A stretch of 64,000 nucleotides of DNA from Bemisia tabaci (lineage: Eukaryota; Arthropoda; Insecta; Hemiptera; Aleyrodidae). Positions 25,942 through 34,519 of the stretch are shown here, piece after piece. A program made the position numbers and the translations under genes. Below the pieces are notes generated by a model that saw only the letters and a list, made by a program, of their open reading frames with translations, had not been told where the DNA came from and searched no databases. The stretch spans positions 11,235,501 through 11,299,500 of the forward strand of contig NC_092798.1 in the NCBI RefSeq assembly GCF_918797505.1. Direction: 5' to 3'. Positions within the stretch are counted from its first letter, which is position 1, and every line of letters begins with the position of its first letter.

Positions 25942-27043
25942 GAACCTCATATAATTGTCAAGAACCTCTTTTTATAAACCCGTTATTTTGGGTAAAATAA
26001 AATACTATTCTATTCTATTCTATTCTATTCTATTCTAATGACGGAGAGGTCTAAACAGAATCAGTCTAACTGAATCGGACGTTGCTCATTTCTTCTCGTG
26101 TTTTATTTTTTTAACATATAAATATGCAAAATTCTGATTTGCAATTTTGTAAGTATATGCTCGATAATTTGAAGAAAATTTAGAGGAAGTTCCAGTGCGT
26201 TGAATTGTTTAGTTTTTTGAAACCTGAGATGAAATTAGGCAACGCGAAATTCAGTTGAGTTGATTCTGGTTAAATCCATCCATTTGCCAGTCGCTGCAAT
26301 TGTGATTCGTCTTTTTCCGGACGAAAAAACGTAACTCCATTCCAAGGTTGCAAAATTGACTCGATTAATTTGATTTTTCACAAGAATATACCTGTACAAT
26401 GTGCAATCTTTGTCCAAATTTTTTCTGATTTTTGTACGAGATCGGAGAAAAAAAATCAATGAAATTTACAGGTAGAAATACCCAAGATTCTCCTGGTAAA
26501 AATAAAATGCTGGAAGTTTGGTGACATTAGAATGCAGTTACGCTCTTTCATGAGGAAAACGACGTATTGTGCTCCAAACCGATGCGTCGTTTTCCGCGTG
26601 GAGACAAGGAACAAGAAATAATCAACGCGAAGGTCAAACATCATGTCAATCTTGGGTGAAACTGATTTAGTGTCTTATCTCTGCATAACGTAACTACTGA
26701 ATTATTGATTCGTCGTATTTATTTTTATTCTACAAACCCATTGCATCTGGAAAAAGTTAAACGTCCCTCCCACTGCACACAGGAAAAAAAATTCGCTTCG
26801 ATCGAGAGTCCAGACTCTTGAAAACATTGACAAGAAAAAAAATACTCTTGATTCAATCGGACTTTTGCTAGAATCAAAAGGAAACCCGCCTTAACTAAGA
26901 GACTTGGCTCTCGATTGAAGCGAAAATCCGATTAAATCAAGATTATTTTTTCTCGTCGATGATTCTAAGAGTATGGACTCGAGATCCAAGCGACTTTTTT
27001 CCAGTGCATCGAAAAAAGAGAAAATAAACTCACCGAGAACCAT
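12887..27043 (-). CDS. SLC17/sialin-type MFS anion transporter, complete gene (10 coding exons)
   Basis: Joined exons (minus strand): 27043-27034, 24366-24095, 21920-21681, 20793-20709, 19672-19449, 17907-17758, 15978-15846, 14846-14691, 14220-14135 and 13126-12887. They total 1596 nt, or 531 residues plus stop, and all splice phases match. Family signs are the first membrane segment with NYMIRLNINIAIV, the long glycosylated first loop (NAT, NVT, NVT), QQGHVLGAFFW, QVPGG, YGTKK, the PAMH motif, ERSKF, HPTIS and EREYI, and a C-terminal membrane helix followed by a charged cytosolic tail. SLC17 members are 12-helix proteins that move organic anions, phosphate, glutamate or sialic acid. The substrate cannot be told from sequence. 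The usual GQNWGFYTLLTE segment is changed to GQFGGIWGLFTLMTQ, so it is not a close vesicular glutamate transporter. Two introns have GC donors. Length is normal for the family and no break is seen. Confidence 0.9.
13195..13580. repeat. Tandem triplicate repeat in SLC17 intron 9
   Basis: Units begin GGCATTAAGAAATCCA at 13195, 13345 and 13502 (periods 150 and 157). Each has GCGCCTTCAA, TATCGTATATGCAAC and CCCTCGAGCACGAA. Single relatives: 30795-30860, 46200-46275 and, weaker, 18330-18400. The first unit starts 69 bp upstream of the exon 10 acceptor. Confidence 0.72.
13765..13915. mobile_element. Hairpin MITE with CCATTTAAAC arms
   Basis: CTCCATTTAAACGTATG and CACAGGTTTAAATGGAG pair, with CAAGAATCGATACATTTCC. 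Outer words AGCAATTTGGCAACA / TGTTGCCAATTTGCTGG also pair. Relatives at 38265-38365 and 61720-61855. Confidence 0.65.
14135..14220 (-). CDS. SLC17 gene exon 9
   Basis: Residues 424-452. It encodes GVLQGISGMISVFPGFISPV, matching the G(I/V)xNxxxxxxGxxxP helix of the family, and ends LTLGS before GTAAGT. The acceptor is TTTGTTTCAG. Confidence 0.87.
14691..14846 (-). CDS. SLC17 gene exon 8
   Basis: Residues 372-423. It encodes TIIQGLLVWGLAY and then NTPLAIFFLVTATMVNGAV, two membrane segments. It ends DLSPNFAG, the conserved 'nhxDLaPxyAG' boundary of the family. The acceptor is TTTCGATAG and the donor GTTAGT. Phases 1 and 1 agree with exons 7 and 9. Confidence 0.9.
15846..15978 (-). CDS. SLC17 gene exon 7
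   Basis: Residues 328-371 plus one base. It begins NGIYSGLPHLCRWGFSYGFA, the counterpart of NGLLSALPYL in the family, and ends ATT-rich IATTF before GTAAGT. The acceptor is TTTTTTCAG. Phase 1 at its end joins exon 8 to make Ser. Confidence 0.87.
16609..17040. mobile_element. AGTACCTTTATAG foldback element, 432 bp, 11-bp flanking repeat
   Basis: Ends AGTACCTTTATAGACAGAGT and ACTCTGTCTATAAAGGTACT, inner arms GCTCTTAGGGCCGTAA and TTACGGCCCTAAGAGC plus AAACAAACAAGATGGC. GTAACAAATAG occurs on both sides (16598-16608, 17041-17051). Between SLC17 exons 6 and 7. Confidence 0.78.
17143..17292. mobile_element. Hairpin MITE (TTGGACTTCATTTTGCA type)
   Basis: Arms GAATTGGACTTCATTTTGCA and TTGCAAAGTACAGTCCAATT, with AACTATGAATTCT pairing to AGAATTTATAGTT. 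Relatives at 33400-33535, 46677-46821 and 51156-51301. Confidence 0.65.
17444..17631. mobile_element. CACTGG foldback MITE, short variant in SLC17 intron 6-7 region
   Basis: CACTGGTAAAAA ... TTTTTACCAGTG, flanked by CA on both sides. Arms carry GTGCAGTTTCTTGTCGCCGG and its complement. It lies in the intron between exons 6 and 7 of the transporter. Confidence 0.8.
17758..17907 (-). CDS. SLC17 gene exon 6
   Basis: Residues 278-327, phase 0 to 0. The acceptor is TTTTTTTTCAG. It encodes PVPWREILTS, then INMNV-like hydrophobic sequence (TAVNMNVIGQFGGIWG) and TQAPTYLKVIHGINIKM. It matches the family exon around PW(R/K)xILTS and TxLPTYL. The donor is ATG|GCAAGT; the alternative GT (GCAA|GTAGAC) breaks phase with exon 7. 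A plus-strand ORF overlies this exon and is only its shadow. Confidence 0.87.
18955..19215. mobile_element. Foldback element with TTGGACCGAGTTCATC ends
   Basis: AATTGGACCGAGTTCATC then AGAAAGGAACCAACCCACAT; right arm ATGTGGGTTAGTTCCTTTCG then GATGAACTCGGTCCAATT. No gene. Confidence 0.7.
19449..19672 (-). CDS. SLC17 gene exon 5
   Basis: Residues 203-277. It begins GSSFGAALTYPLCGFIMD and continues through the WEWVFHITATIG helix and DTPAQHPTISAKEREYI, the family's conserved central cytosolic loop. The acceptor is TTCTAAG after a T-rich tract. The exon ends AAG ATG before GTAAGA, phase 0. The open frame runs past the donor, but the family match stops there. Confidence 0.9.
19785..20045. repeat. 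AGACAAAG/CTTTGTCTAT foldback family, complete copy
   Basis: Starts GAAATTGATAGACAAAGC and ends GCTTTGTCTATAATTCCA with inverted pairing. Middle holds CAACCCGTGAGAGAACC and TCAATAGGATCACCG. Lies in the intron between SLC17 exons 4 and 5. Confidence 0.62.
20709..20793 (-). CDS. SLC17 gene exon 4 (short PAMH exon)
   Basis: Residues 175-202 plus one base. It reads G-F-S-W-P-A-M-H-H-M-T-A-I-W-I-P-Q-H-E-R-S-K-F and then V-S-A-Y-L. This is the SLC17 signature corresponding to PAMHAMW and ERSKL of animal sialins. The donor is GTTGGT, and its phase joins exactly to exon 5 (G|GA). The acceptor tract is weak (TTTGTGAAG). The exon is too short to stand out as an ORF, so it is easy to miss. Confidence 0.87.
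21681..21920 (-). CDS. SLC17 gene exon 3 (TM2-TM4 region)
   Basis: Residues 95-174, phase 0 at both ends, acceptor TTTCCAG, donor GTAAGT. It carries WDEIQQGHVLGAFFW, SQVPGG, YGTKKVFGLA and the conserved Arg of IRSLQG. These are the core MFS/SLC17 motifs between helices 2 and 4, including the loop with Gly and Lys between two helices. Confidence 0.9.
22860..23178. mobile_element. MULE-like MITE, 319 bp, 9-bp target duplication
   Basis: Inverted ends CATAGAGAAAAAAAAGGAGG and CCTCCTTTTTTTTCTCTATG, with GAATCAGTC duplicated on both sides (22851-22859, 23179-23187). A 9-bp duplication is the mark of Mutator-like transposition. No coding capacity. In the intron between SLC17 exons 2 and 3. Confidence 0.82.
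24095..24366 (-). CDS. SLC17 gene exon 2 (TM1 and glycosylated loop)
   Basis: Residues 4-94. The acceptor is TTCTGCAG. It encodes RTTLWYIAFCGFAVNYMIR, the first membrane helix, then a hydrophilic loop with three N-glycosylation sequons. The exon ends CTA AAG followed by GCAAGT. The nearby GT (GCAA|GTAACC) would leave phase 1, while exon 3 starts in phase 0, so the GC donor is the consistent choice. Confidence 0.87.
24460..24720. repeat. Poly-C / purine-rich dispersed repeat, copy 1
   Basis: Long C runs (about 24488-24504, 24676-24690) bracket a GAAGAAGAAA-rich stretch and the words GACGCGCATTTTCATGACGA and TTCAGGGGAAGCCC. A matching layout occurs at 45885-46105. ORFs read from this region are artefacts. 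Confidence 0.6.
25000..25215. mobile_element. AAGGAACCAAGCCACATCAG foldback element, copy 1
   Basis: GAAAGGAACCAAGCCACATC, then AGCTATTGCCAAATTTAA; right arm TTAAATTTGGCAATAGCTGA and GTGGCTACGTTACTTTC. A second copy at 51610-51850 has the same layout; 18950-19215 is a more distant relative. Confidence 0.68.
25640..26115. repeat. Insertion with poly-T and (TTCTA)n inside a duplicated segment
   Basis: About 52 bp (TAATGACGGAGAGGTCTAAA onward) is repeated directly at 25719 and 26036. Between them lie a ~35-base T run (25903-25937) and an ATTCT microsatellite (about 26005-26036). AAATAAAACACGAG (25653) and CTCGTGTTTTATTT (26095) are outer inverted words. Confidence 0.55.
26778..27006. mobile_element. 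CACTGG foldback MITE next to SLC17 exon 1
   Basis: Left end CACAGGAAAA (a variant), right end TTTTTTCCAGTG, flanked by CA on both sides. It sits only 27 bp inside intron 1, below the donor at 27033. Confidence 0.78.
27034..27043 (-). CDS. SLC17 gene exon 1 (start codon, 3 codons plus 1 nt)
   Basis: ATG GTT CTC G followed by a GTGAGT donor. The single leftover base plus CC at the start of exon 2 gives Ala, so the protein begins M-V-L-A-R-T. The start was chosen because the paralogue at 7581-7572 has the same ATGGTTCTCG|GTGAGT string and the same phase. No other upstream start in phase with a donor was seen. Confidence 0.8.
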
Positions 27044-27244
27044 TATCAGTTAGTCCTGTTTCGCACTGCATAAAACTAAATTTCACCGATCAACCCCCGA
27101 ACATCTCAAGAGCGGGAAAAATCACCGAAACTTTCACACACGAAGAAAAATCACTGCAACGATGTTGAAATCAATCCGAGGAGCACTATACTGACGAACT
27201 ATCCTAACGGTTCCGAACATCAATTTGTGCGTCCAAGTACAATT

Positions 27245-27258
27245 AAGATAAGATAACT
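27245..27258. promoter_or_regulatory. Candidate GATA-factor site upstream of complete SLC17 gene
   Basis: GATAAGATAA lies about 204 bp upstream of the ATG. A similar stretch (GATAAGATAAGG, next to GTCCAA and CAATT) lies about 172 bp upstream of the paralogue's ATG. In insects WGATAR sites often drive gut and Malpighian tubule genes, which would suit an SLC17 transporter; that use is inference. Confidence 0.4.
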
Positions 27259-27599
27259 AATAATACCGCTCTCCAAAATGATGTTTGTATCGTTTGGTCG
27301 CGTAAAGCCTCATGACTTTTTTTTCTTTTTGCGCTTTCGCACGAGTGCAGTTCGATGCAAAATCCCTGCGGAACGCGGAATCGGATCTGTTTACGCGGGA
27401 TGAATCGAGTCGGAGGCACGAGGAGCGGAGACGCACGTGGGGCAAACGAGACTGATTTATAACCATCAGCTCGGCCATCGATGATCGCGCCGAGTTCGGA
27501 AAGCAATTATTTATCGCGCTTGTTTTTATTTTGACACATTCTATAATTACTCCGTTTGTCGCCCGTTTGAATCGTCGCTGTCCGGCTCGAGAAATTCAT

Positions 27600-28310
27600 T
27601 GTTCCCCGAACGAAGGAACCTAACTCCATTCCAAGATCGAAAAATCGGCTCGAAAAATTCGATTTTTTACAGGATATACCCGTGCAATTTTTGTCTGAAA
27701 TTGTATTGATTCCACCTAAGATTAGAAGGAAAATCAGTGTAATTTTCGGTCGGCAATGCTCATGATTCTCCTGGTAAAAATGACATTTCGGGGAATTTTG
27801 TAACACTGAATCGTAGTTAGACTCATTGCAAAATTGTTTCGAAAAATTCAATTTTTTACAAGAATGTACTTGTGTAATTTTTGTCCAAGATTGTATTGAT
27901 TTCCACCTAAGATCAGAAGAAAAATCAGTGAAATTTTCGGTCGACAATGCTCAAGATTCCTCTGGTAAAAACGAAATTTTCGAGGTTAAATTTGGCAACA
28001 TTGATATGTAGTTAGACTCTTTCGTGAGAAATTCGTGGTTTGCCGAACGAAGGAACCTAACTCCGTCTGAAGATTGCAAAATTAACTCGAAAAATTGAAT
28101 TTTTTACAAGAATGTACCCGTGCAATTTTTGTCCAAGATTGTATTGATTTCCACTTAAGTTTAGAAGAAAAATCAGTGAAATTTTCGGTCGGCAATGCTC
28201 AAGATGCTCCTGGTAAAAACGAAATTTTCTAGGGAAAATTTGGCAACATTGAAATGTAGTTAGACTCTTTCGTGAGCGAAACGATGAATTTAGTAATCGG
28301 GTGAGCAAGT
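27600..28310. repeat. Three-unit tandem repeat upstream of the SLC17 gene
   Basis: Units anchored by AAAAATTCGATTTTTTACA at 27651, 27842 and 28091 (spacing 191 and 249). Each has ATTTTTGTCCAAGATTGTAT, AGAAAAATCAGTGAAATTTT and CTCCTGGTAAAAACGAA. The second unit lacks the CCGAACGAAGGAACCTAACT part. A lone relative is at 26270-26640. Confidence 0.68.
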
Positions 28311-29076
28311 GTCCACCATATACCTAGGTATACTAAAAACTTGAGCTCAATTGTCGCGGCAGTAAGCAATGGTCGACATTAAATGTATCTCTGATTTTTT
28401 TCCGTGACTGGTTCATTCTCTTCGTATTTTAGCTCCCTCTCTCTCTCTCATCCGCCTTTTCCTCTTTTTTCCTGTCCGTTCCCTTTCCTTTCACTTTTTG
28501 TATACCTCTTTTTATTTTTTTTCTTGCTCAATTTTATCGAGCCTATTTATTGAATCGATCTGGATGTTCCTTTCTCCGAGCTTGTCAACAAATAATATTG
28601 ATTTTAGGAGTATCACAATTAATTCAGCTGTTGCGAAAATACATGTCCTGCAAAATACCAATTTTCGGTGAGCGTGGGGAAAATTCCTCGAGTAAGTTTA
28701 GTCAACGCTTTTCAGCCCAGAGGACTCAAATCTCAGTCGTGCGAACCGCGATCTCATTTGTTTACACTGCCAACTTCAGATCGGTAAACCAGAGATTTAG
28801 TTCAACGCTCCGAATTTTTGGTTCATTCGAACTGAAAACTTCAGTCGATTTGGAATTTAATACACGCAAAGCATGGTTTTTCGGTGTTATTAGCCGAATC
28901 GGTTGATTTAAGCAATTAACAGCTCAGCTCTCTGAACCGAATAGCCGAGGTTTTTTCTCGTGCGAGAATGAGATGAGTCGAATTTAGTAGAAACACACCG
29001 AATCGTATTTTTCTATGTAGAAAAAATTGAGTTTAATTCAAACGATAGTCATGCATTTTCATCTGTCTGAAATTTA

Positions 29077-29411
29077 CATAGAGTACATAGAGCCGTAATA
29101 TGATTGGGAGAGCATGGCGCCATGTTCTGCTCGACGAGTTCCGAGCCCGGTGTGCGCCGAGTTCGGGTCACTTTTTCGATACATTTTCGATCCAAAATGG
29201 CGGTGTGGAATACGTGGTAATTCCTATCTCCTTTGTTGTTGTTGTTGTTGTTGTCATCGGATGGCCGGGTACCCGTGTATCGCAAACAATCGATTATGTA
29301 TCGAAAAAGTGACTCGGCGTCACACAGGAGTCTCGGAATTCGGGACATGGAAAATGCTTAAAAGTGGCGCCAGCTCTCCCACTTACATTACGACTCTATG
29401 TACTCTATGGA
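29077..29411. mobile_element. Hairpin-ended element with (GTT)n core
   Basis: ACATAGAGTACATAGAGCCG and complement CGACTCTATGTACTCTATGG at the ends; TGGCGCCA near each arm. A GTT microsatellite lies at 29236-29258. ORFs on both strands are artefacts of pairing. Confidence 0.62.
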
Positions 29412-31161
29412 AATTTAGTCCAGAAATAATGTTTTGAACGTTAAAAAATTCGCTAAACTTCGTCCTTATATAAGTCTTATCGAGAAATAACTTCAAACCT
29501 CTTTTTCCAGTTTCAAAGTTGGTGTAACTTTGTGCGTCTCGTTAAAATCTGTCCTGATTTCTGACTGCTAGTGGGAGCATCACCAAACTCGTATTCAAAT
29601 TTATTTTTATTTATATAATTAATTAATATCAATATGTTTGTCTTCATCGTCTGAAAAACTGCGTTTCGCAAATGAAAATAGTGCCTGAAAGTCAGCCAGC
29701 GGGTTGAAATCCCGTCGTCGAAGCTGAGTTTCCTCCGCAAATTCGCGACAAAACACTCAACCAAAATAAATATTGTGTTTTCAGTTGCCGCATGCACTTG
29801 AAATTATTCGTAGCACGATGCGAAAGCGTTCTAGGAGTGGAAAAACTAGTCCCACGTCGGTTTGGAGTTCCTTGTTCATCGGTCATGTTAACTAATGTAT
29901 TAGTAAAAAATACTAAAATAGCGGAACAGCAGCGTCAAGTGGGATCGTGCTCAAAGATAAGGATTTTTTTATGATAGTCGCTCGCTCCAAACAAGTTCCA
30001 TGTCTCCGTTTTGACGTCCCATTCGCGTAGAATCGTTGACGTAACTGACATTGAGACGAATCAGAATTTCAAAGTGTCCCTTGCGGGCTCGAACACTCGC
30101 AGATAGGTTACGTAGCAAATTGAACGAATTGCGTAAATTATTTTTCCTCGGTTCTTCCGAGACTGCAAATCTATTTCCAAAAATTTCGGCCCCTCTTGGA
30201 GAAAAAAAACTTCGGCCTAATGAACTTGACCTAAGGGCATATGGCCTGTCCAAGTGTCGAATGCAGTTACGTGACGTTTTGGAAGCGAAAATCAGTTTCT
30301 GTGACTGCACTTCGGAGCCAAAACTGAGGTTACGGTTACGGATTCAGATTCCGGTCACTAAAATTGAAATCGTAACGACTATAACCTACTTTAATACAGA
30401 TAATCAAAAGCTCATATGTTACCTAAGCTGAAACTGAAAATTTAGACTTATGTTGTACTGTACTTCAGATCATTGTGCACAATACTTATCCAAAGTTGCA
30501 TTACCAGTACAACCTGTTATACAAGTCACAAAAGCCATGTTTTCACTCAAAACTAAGCCTGTCACCGGAGGTTACTAGTTGTGGCTGCGATGAGCAATGA
30601 GCATATGCATTTATTTTGATTGTCTCGGCGCGGCTCATTCGATTCTGACTTTAAAACCATAGTGCGCATGGCTTTTAAACGTGAAAAAATCAGTGCCCCT
30701 TCAATATTACTAATATGCAACTTACCCGACCGCTAAGGACGAATAGTTGCATCCTAAAGTTGCGGTATTTTTGCTGTGTACGGAGAAAGCTAGGACGCCT
30801 TCAGTATTTCGTGCATGCAACACGGACAACCGTTGAACACGTATAGTTGCATCCAGGCGCTGTCATGCAGATCGGGTCGATCGCGTTGGAAGAAATGGAC
30901 GTATTTACGCCAAAAGGAACTATGTGCATAGGGTTTGCATGAAACATAGTTCCTTTTAGCATAAATACGTTCAAATGTCGCCTTAGTCCAGGCAAATAGG
31001 GAAAAGAGCCTGAAAAAATCCCGGGTAGCAATGTTTTAATTGATTCCCATGTAATTTTTGACGCTATATCCGAATTTTTTTGGGTTCTTACAGTTTGCTT
31101 TTACTTAACCAGTCGCAGTTGAAGAGGCCAGTATTTATATCGGTTCATTAGTATTTTCTAG

Positions 31162-31371
31162 GAAGAAACCTATGCATCTGATGTGCGACATCTTGACCGT
31201 TTTGTTACAGATCTTCCAACGCCCGGGGCAGATAGTGGTCACTTAAGTACCCCCAAAGCGTACCAGAGGGCTTTAACCTGGGATTCAATGTTTCATCACA
31301 AGGAATTTCGGGTCGGAGGAGTGGATCGCCATCGGGAAGGAGACTCCATTCTACAAAGGCAACTCTCAAGC
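31162..31371 (+). CDS. Orphan internal exon, 70 codons, phase 0/0, unrecognised
   Basis: An open frame exactly filling an interval between a good acceptor (TATTTTCTAG) and a strong donor (AGC|GTAAGT). It reads EETYASDVRHLDRF, then DLPTPGADSGHL, then RALTWDSMFHHKEFRVGGVD and ends QRQLSS. Composition is ordinary coding, unlike the nearby repeats. It lies about 4 kb upstream of the SLC17 start on the opposite strand. No partner exon was found, so the gene it belongs to is unknown. Confidence 0.5.
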
Positions 31372-32454
31372 GTAAGTTAATAATTAAGAGACATTTCTTA
31401 GCGTTTGCGCTCTACTTTTGTCCTTTTTAAATGGGACGCAATTTTTTTTCTTTTCTATTATTATTAATCGTAGCTGATTGATGGAGAAGGCCGGTGACAT
31501 TTTTAAGTTTACGTTGAAGCTTATGGCTCAAAAAAGTTTTTTCCATTAATCACTTGCAAAAAAGTATCAATAATAAAGGCAATTTCATCTGGAATATAAG
31601 TTCATTTGAATTGAAGGAAATATGCGCTAAAGTCAAAGCTAATTTATTGTAGGCCAAAAAAACGTCTTCACGTCGAAGAGAAAATAATTTTTTCTGGATC
31701 ATAGAGAGTATTTTCTTTTCATTTTCAGTTTTTTTATTCATTTTTCTAAATTTGAAAAAAAAAATGAACAGTAAAGAGGTGTATTTTAACAATTTTATTG
31801 TTTTTTTTTCTGGAAAAATTTCATTTATCTATAGGAATTCTCTTCAATTGTGAGGAAATTTTCTGTCATTCAAAGAATTGTTTTTTTTCTCGCGTAATAA
31901 TTTCAGTTTTCCATTAAAAAAAGTTTTTTTTTTTTTTTTTTTTTTTTACATTATCAATCAATCAAACCAATCATTAAAGTCATGATCAACCATTTAAATC
32001 AAAATTTTCCGGGTTTACCTCAAGCAATCCGTGTAATATAAGGAAGAAAACATAATTCAAAGGGCGAGTATTTTCTCTCTCGGTTTGGAATCGCAAGGGG
32101 CGGTGCCTCGTGGTTCAAGCGTAGCGGTTGTGACTACTTTAACCCTCGCAATAATGGTGTGAAAACTCATTGATGGAATGGTTGTGATAATGATAATATC
32201 TCAAGTAATGCACTCTTGAGCCGTGGTCACGCGAACGAAATCAACGCCTTTCGAGTTCCGACAGGTACTCGAACAACTTGACAGATAAAAAATGACGAAT
32301 TCAAGATGGGGCGCCATAATTTCAAGGGCGCAACGAAACCTACAGGGTGTTTGTCATACGAATAAACTGCGGATGCACTGAAAAAGGAGGGATTTTAAAC
32401 GGTCGGTACGGAAGTACAGAAAATTGTATAAATTATTTAAAGCCACGATACTTA

Positions 32455-32590
32455 CGACGATTAATCGCCACGAGTGAAAGACGAAAGCCAATGGAGAGCC
32501 TTGATTTCGATCCATTGACGTCGATATATCGAAATCAAGGCTCTCCATTGGCTTTCGTCTTTCACTCGCGGCGATTAATCGCCGTGAGGC
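32455..32590. repeat. Near-perfect palindrome, arms about 60 bp
   Basis: GGCGATTAATCG, GTGAAAGACGAAAGCCAATG and GAGAGCCTTGATTTCGAT are mirrored on the other side of GACGTCGATATATC. It gives near-identical open frames on both strands, which are artefacts of the palindrome. Confidence 0.75.
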
Positions 32591-32863
32591 CTTTACCGGA
32601 AAGACTCGAGCCTTTGACGTTTAGTGGTGTACTTACCTTCACTGTCCATTGTCCATTACCTCCATTATCCATTGCGACCACTCACTTCCACCATTAGGAT
32701 CGCTCTATTAACAGTTTTTTTCTTTGTCTATTGCTTTGTCTATCAATTTCAATTATCAGCCCGCTAATCAAAGATAAAATCTATTAACTTAATTTTGGCT
32801 TTGCTCGGGCGAACGTGCAAGGTCTCTTTTCCGCGGAGGGTCATATGGACTGCATTTTGCAAT

Positions 32864-33411
32864 GGACCACTAGACAAGGTACGAATTTAAGCGATCTGAT
32901 ACATGTTTCTTAACCAGCACTTCACGTAGAACACGATTCACACAACGAAAATTACTGAAACCAACTCCCAACGAAGATATTAACGTTTTTATTTCACATT
33001 GGTTACGAGGAATTTGAACTGCCCGCTCACAAGAAACTCAAAGCTCTACGTGAGTCAAATCGCGCACTATAACGGTTTCAGCAAGCTTCTCAATCGAGCA
33101 ATGTTCATTTCCCATCATGAGTCGTTCAAACTGTAAGCAATTTGCTACAGCTGAGCAAAAACGTCAAGATTGAGGTTGCCAGATTTTTATATCGCAGAGA
33201 CTGTCATGATAACGCTTAGCGCGCAATGTGAATCACGTGGAGCATTGAGTTTTCATGAGCGGGTGGTTTGAAGTCACGCATCAAGAATCATTAAATATCT
33301 TCGTAAGGAGTTGATTTCGGTAATTTTCGTTGTGCGCATCGTGTTTTGCGGGAAATTTTAGTTATGAAACATGTATCAGAATGCTGAAATTCGTACCTTG
33401 TCTAGTGGTCC
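32864..33411. mobile_element. GGACCACTAGACAAGG foldback element, copy 1
   Basis: Left ATGGACCACTAGACAAGG, right CCTTGTCTAGTGGTCCAT; arms continue with GTACGAATTTAAG and complement. About 550 bp, no coding frame. A second diverged copy is at 44404-44930. Confidence 0.72.
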
Positions 33412-33769
33412 ATTTGGAACTATAGATTCTGGCCCGGTTTAAAAACAACATATGTGCCATTGGTTTTCCTATGCTACTAAGTGTTTTCTCAGTTGAGCCA
33501 AAATTTACAGTTCTAAATTGCAAAATACAGTCCATATTTCGACCACATTTTGCAATTAGGAACTAAAATTTCTTCCTCACCCTTAAAAACACCTATATGC
33601 ATGCGGAAACGACTAGTACATACGTTGTTTGTAAACCGAGCTCTAAGAAATTGTAGTTCAGTGATCCATTTTATCATCGTCTCGATACACCCGACGAACG
33701 CTTCAAGTAGCGGCATCCCCCGGCGAAACCGCGAATCCGAAGCTTTCAAGAGCCCCCGCACCGAGCGCT

Positions 33770-34130
33770 GACGTGACGTGATCTGACGTCACGCCGCGGG
33801 AAAACGGGAGCGCCCGCGCATGGCGGGAACGGGGCGCTGCGCCGCGGCCGGGAAAGCGCCCCTCGCGCGGGGGAGGGGGCGGCGCGGGGGCGGGGGAGGC
33901 ACAGGTGCTCGATAGATCCGCGGCTCAGGACGTTACACTCGGGCATCGATTCGCGGCGTGATGACGTCACCGGGCCGCGGCGCGGCGGCCGAGCCGGCCA
34001 CTAAGTCATGGTGACCAGTTAGCGCGTGGTGTCGCCGTGTTTTTCGCCCCCGGGGACCATCGTCAGGATGCCGAACGCCGACCTGGAGCTCGACCAGATC
34101 GCCGGCCCGGACATGACCTAAACCCGGTAA
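33770..34130. promoter_or_regulatory. GC-rich island, possible promoter/first exon
   Basis: By eye well above 70 percent G+C over the centre, in a window that is otherwise AT-rich, with many CpG. It ends at AACCCG|GTAAGTG (34127-34128), a good donor on the plus strand. A 17-codon frame (MPNADLELDQIAGPDMT) ends in a stop just before it. This would fit a 5' UTR exon with a small upstream frame. No downstream coding exon recognised, so the gene is unknown. Confidence 0.35.
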
Positions 34131-34165
34131 GTGACCACCCCCGAACGCCCGTAGCCGTAGAAAGA

Positions 34166-34509
34166 GAGGGTCGAGAATCTGGCACCCACCGACGTCACAA
34201 AGCACTCAAAAGAATTAGCCTAGGTGTTGTACCTGGTCACTTTCTTTCAACATATTCAGCAGTAACTTATATTCTAGGCAGTTTTGTAGTCTAGATTTTT
34301 TTCAATAGATTCAGAGTTAATGAGATATTTGCGGTCAAAAGAGGGTTGAGAATCTGGCACCCACCGACGTCACAAAGTACTCAAAAGAATCTAGGTGTTG
34401 TACCTGGTCACTTTCTTTTAACATATTCATCAGTAAATTAAATTCTAAGCGGTTTTGTAGCCTAGATTTTATTCAATAGATTCAGAGTTTATGAGATATT
34501 TGCGATCAA
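34166..34509. repeat. Direct tandem duplication, about 175 bp, two units
   Basis: GAATCTGGCACCCACCGACG, GTTGTACCTGGTCACTTTCT and AGATTCAGAGTT recur at a 175-base offset with about 10 percent differences. Confidence 0.78.
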
Positions 34510-34519
34510 AGCTGTTCTA

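Noticed and set aside
29969..30431. Open frames of 113 and 126 codons on opposite strands
   Set aside because: Extensive overlap on both strands, no start context, no splice-linked partner and no recognised domain; too weak to call.
32347..32697. 116-codon plus-strand frame and matching minus-strand frame
   Set aside because: Both come from the two arms of a near-perfect palindrome at 32455-32590.
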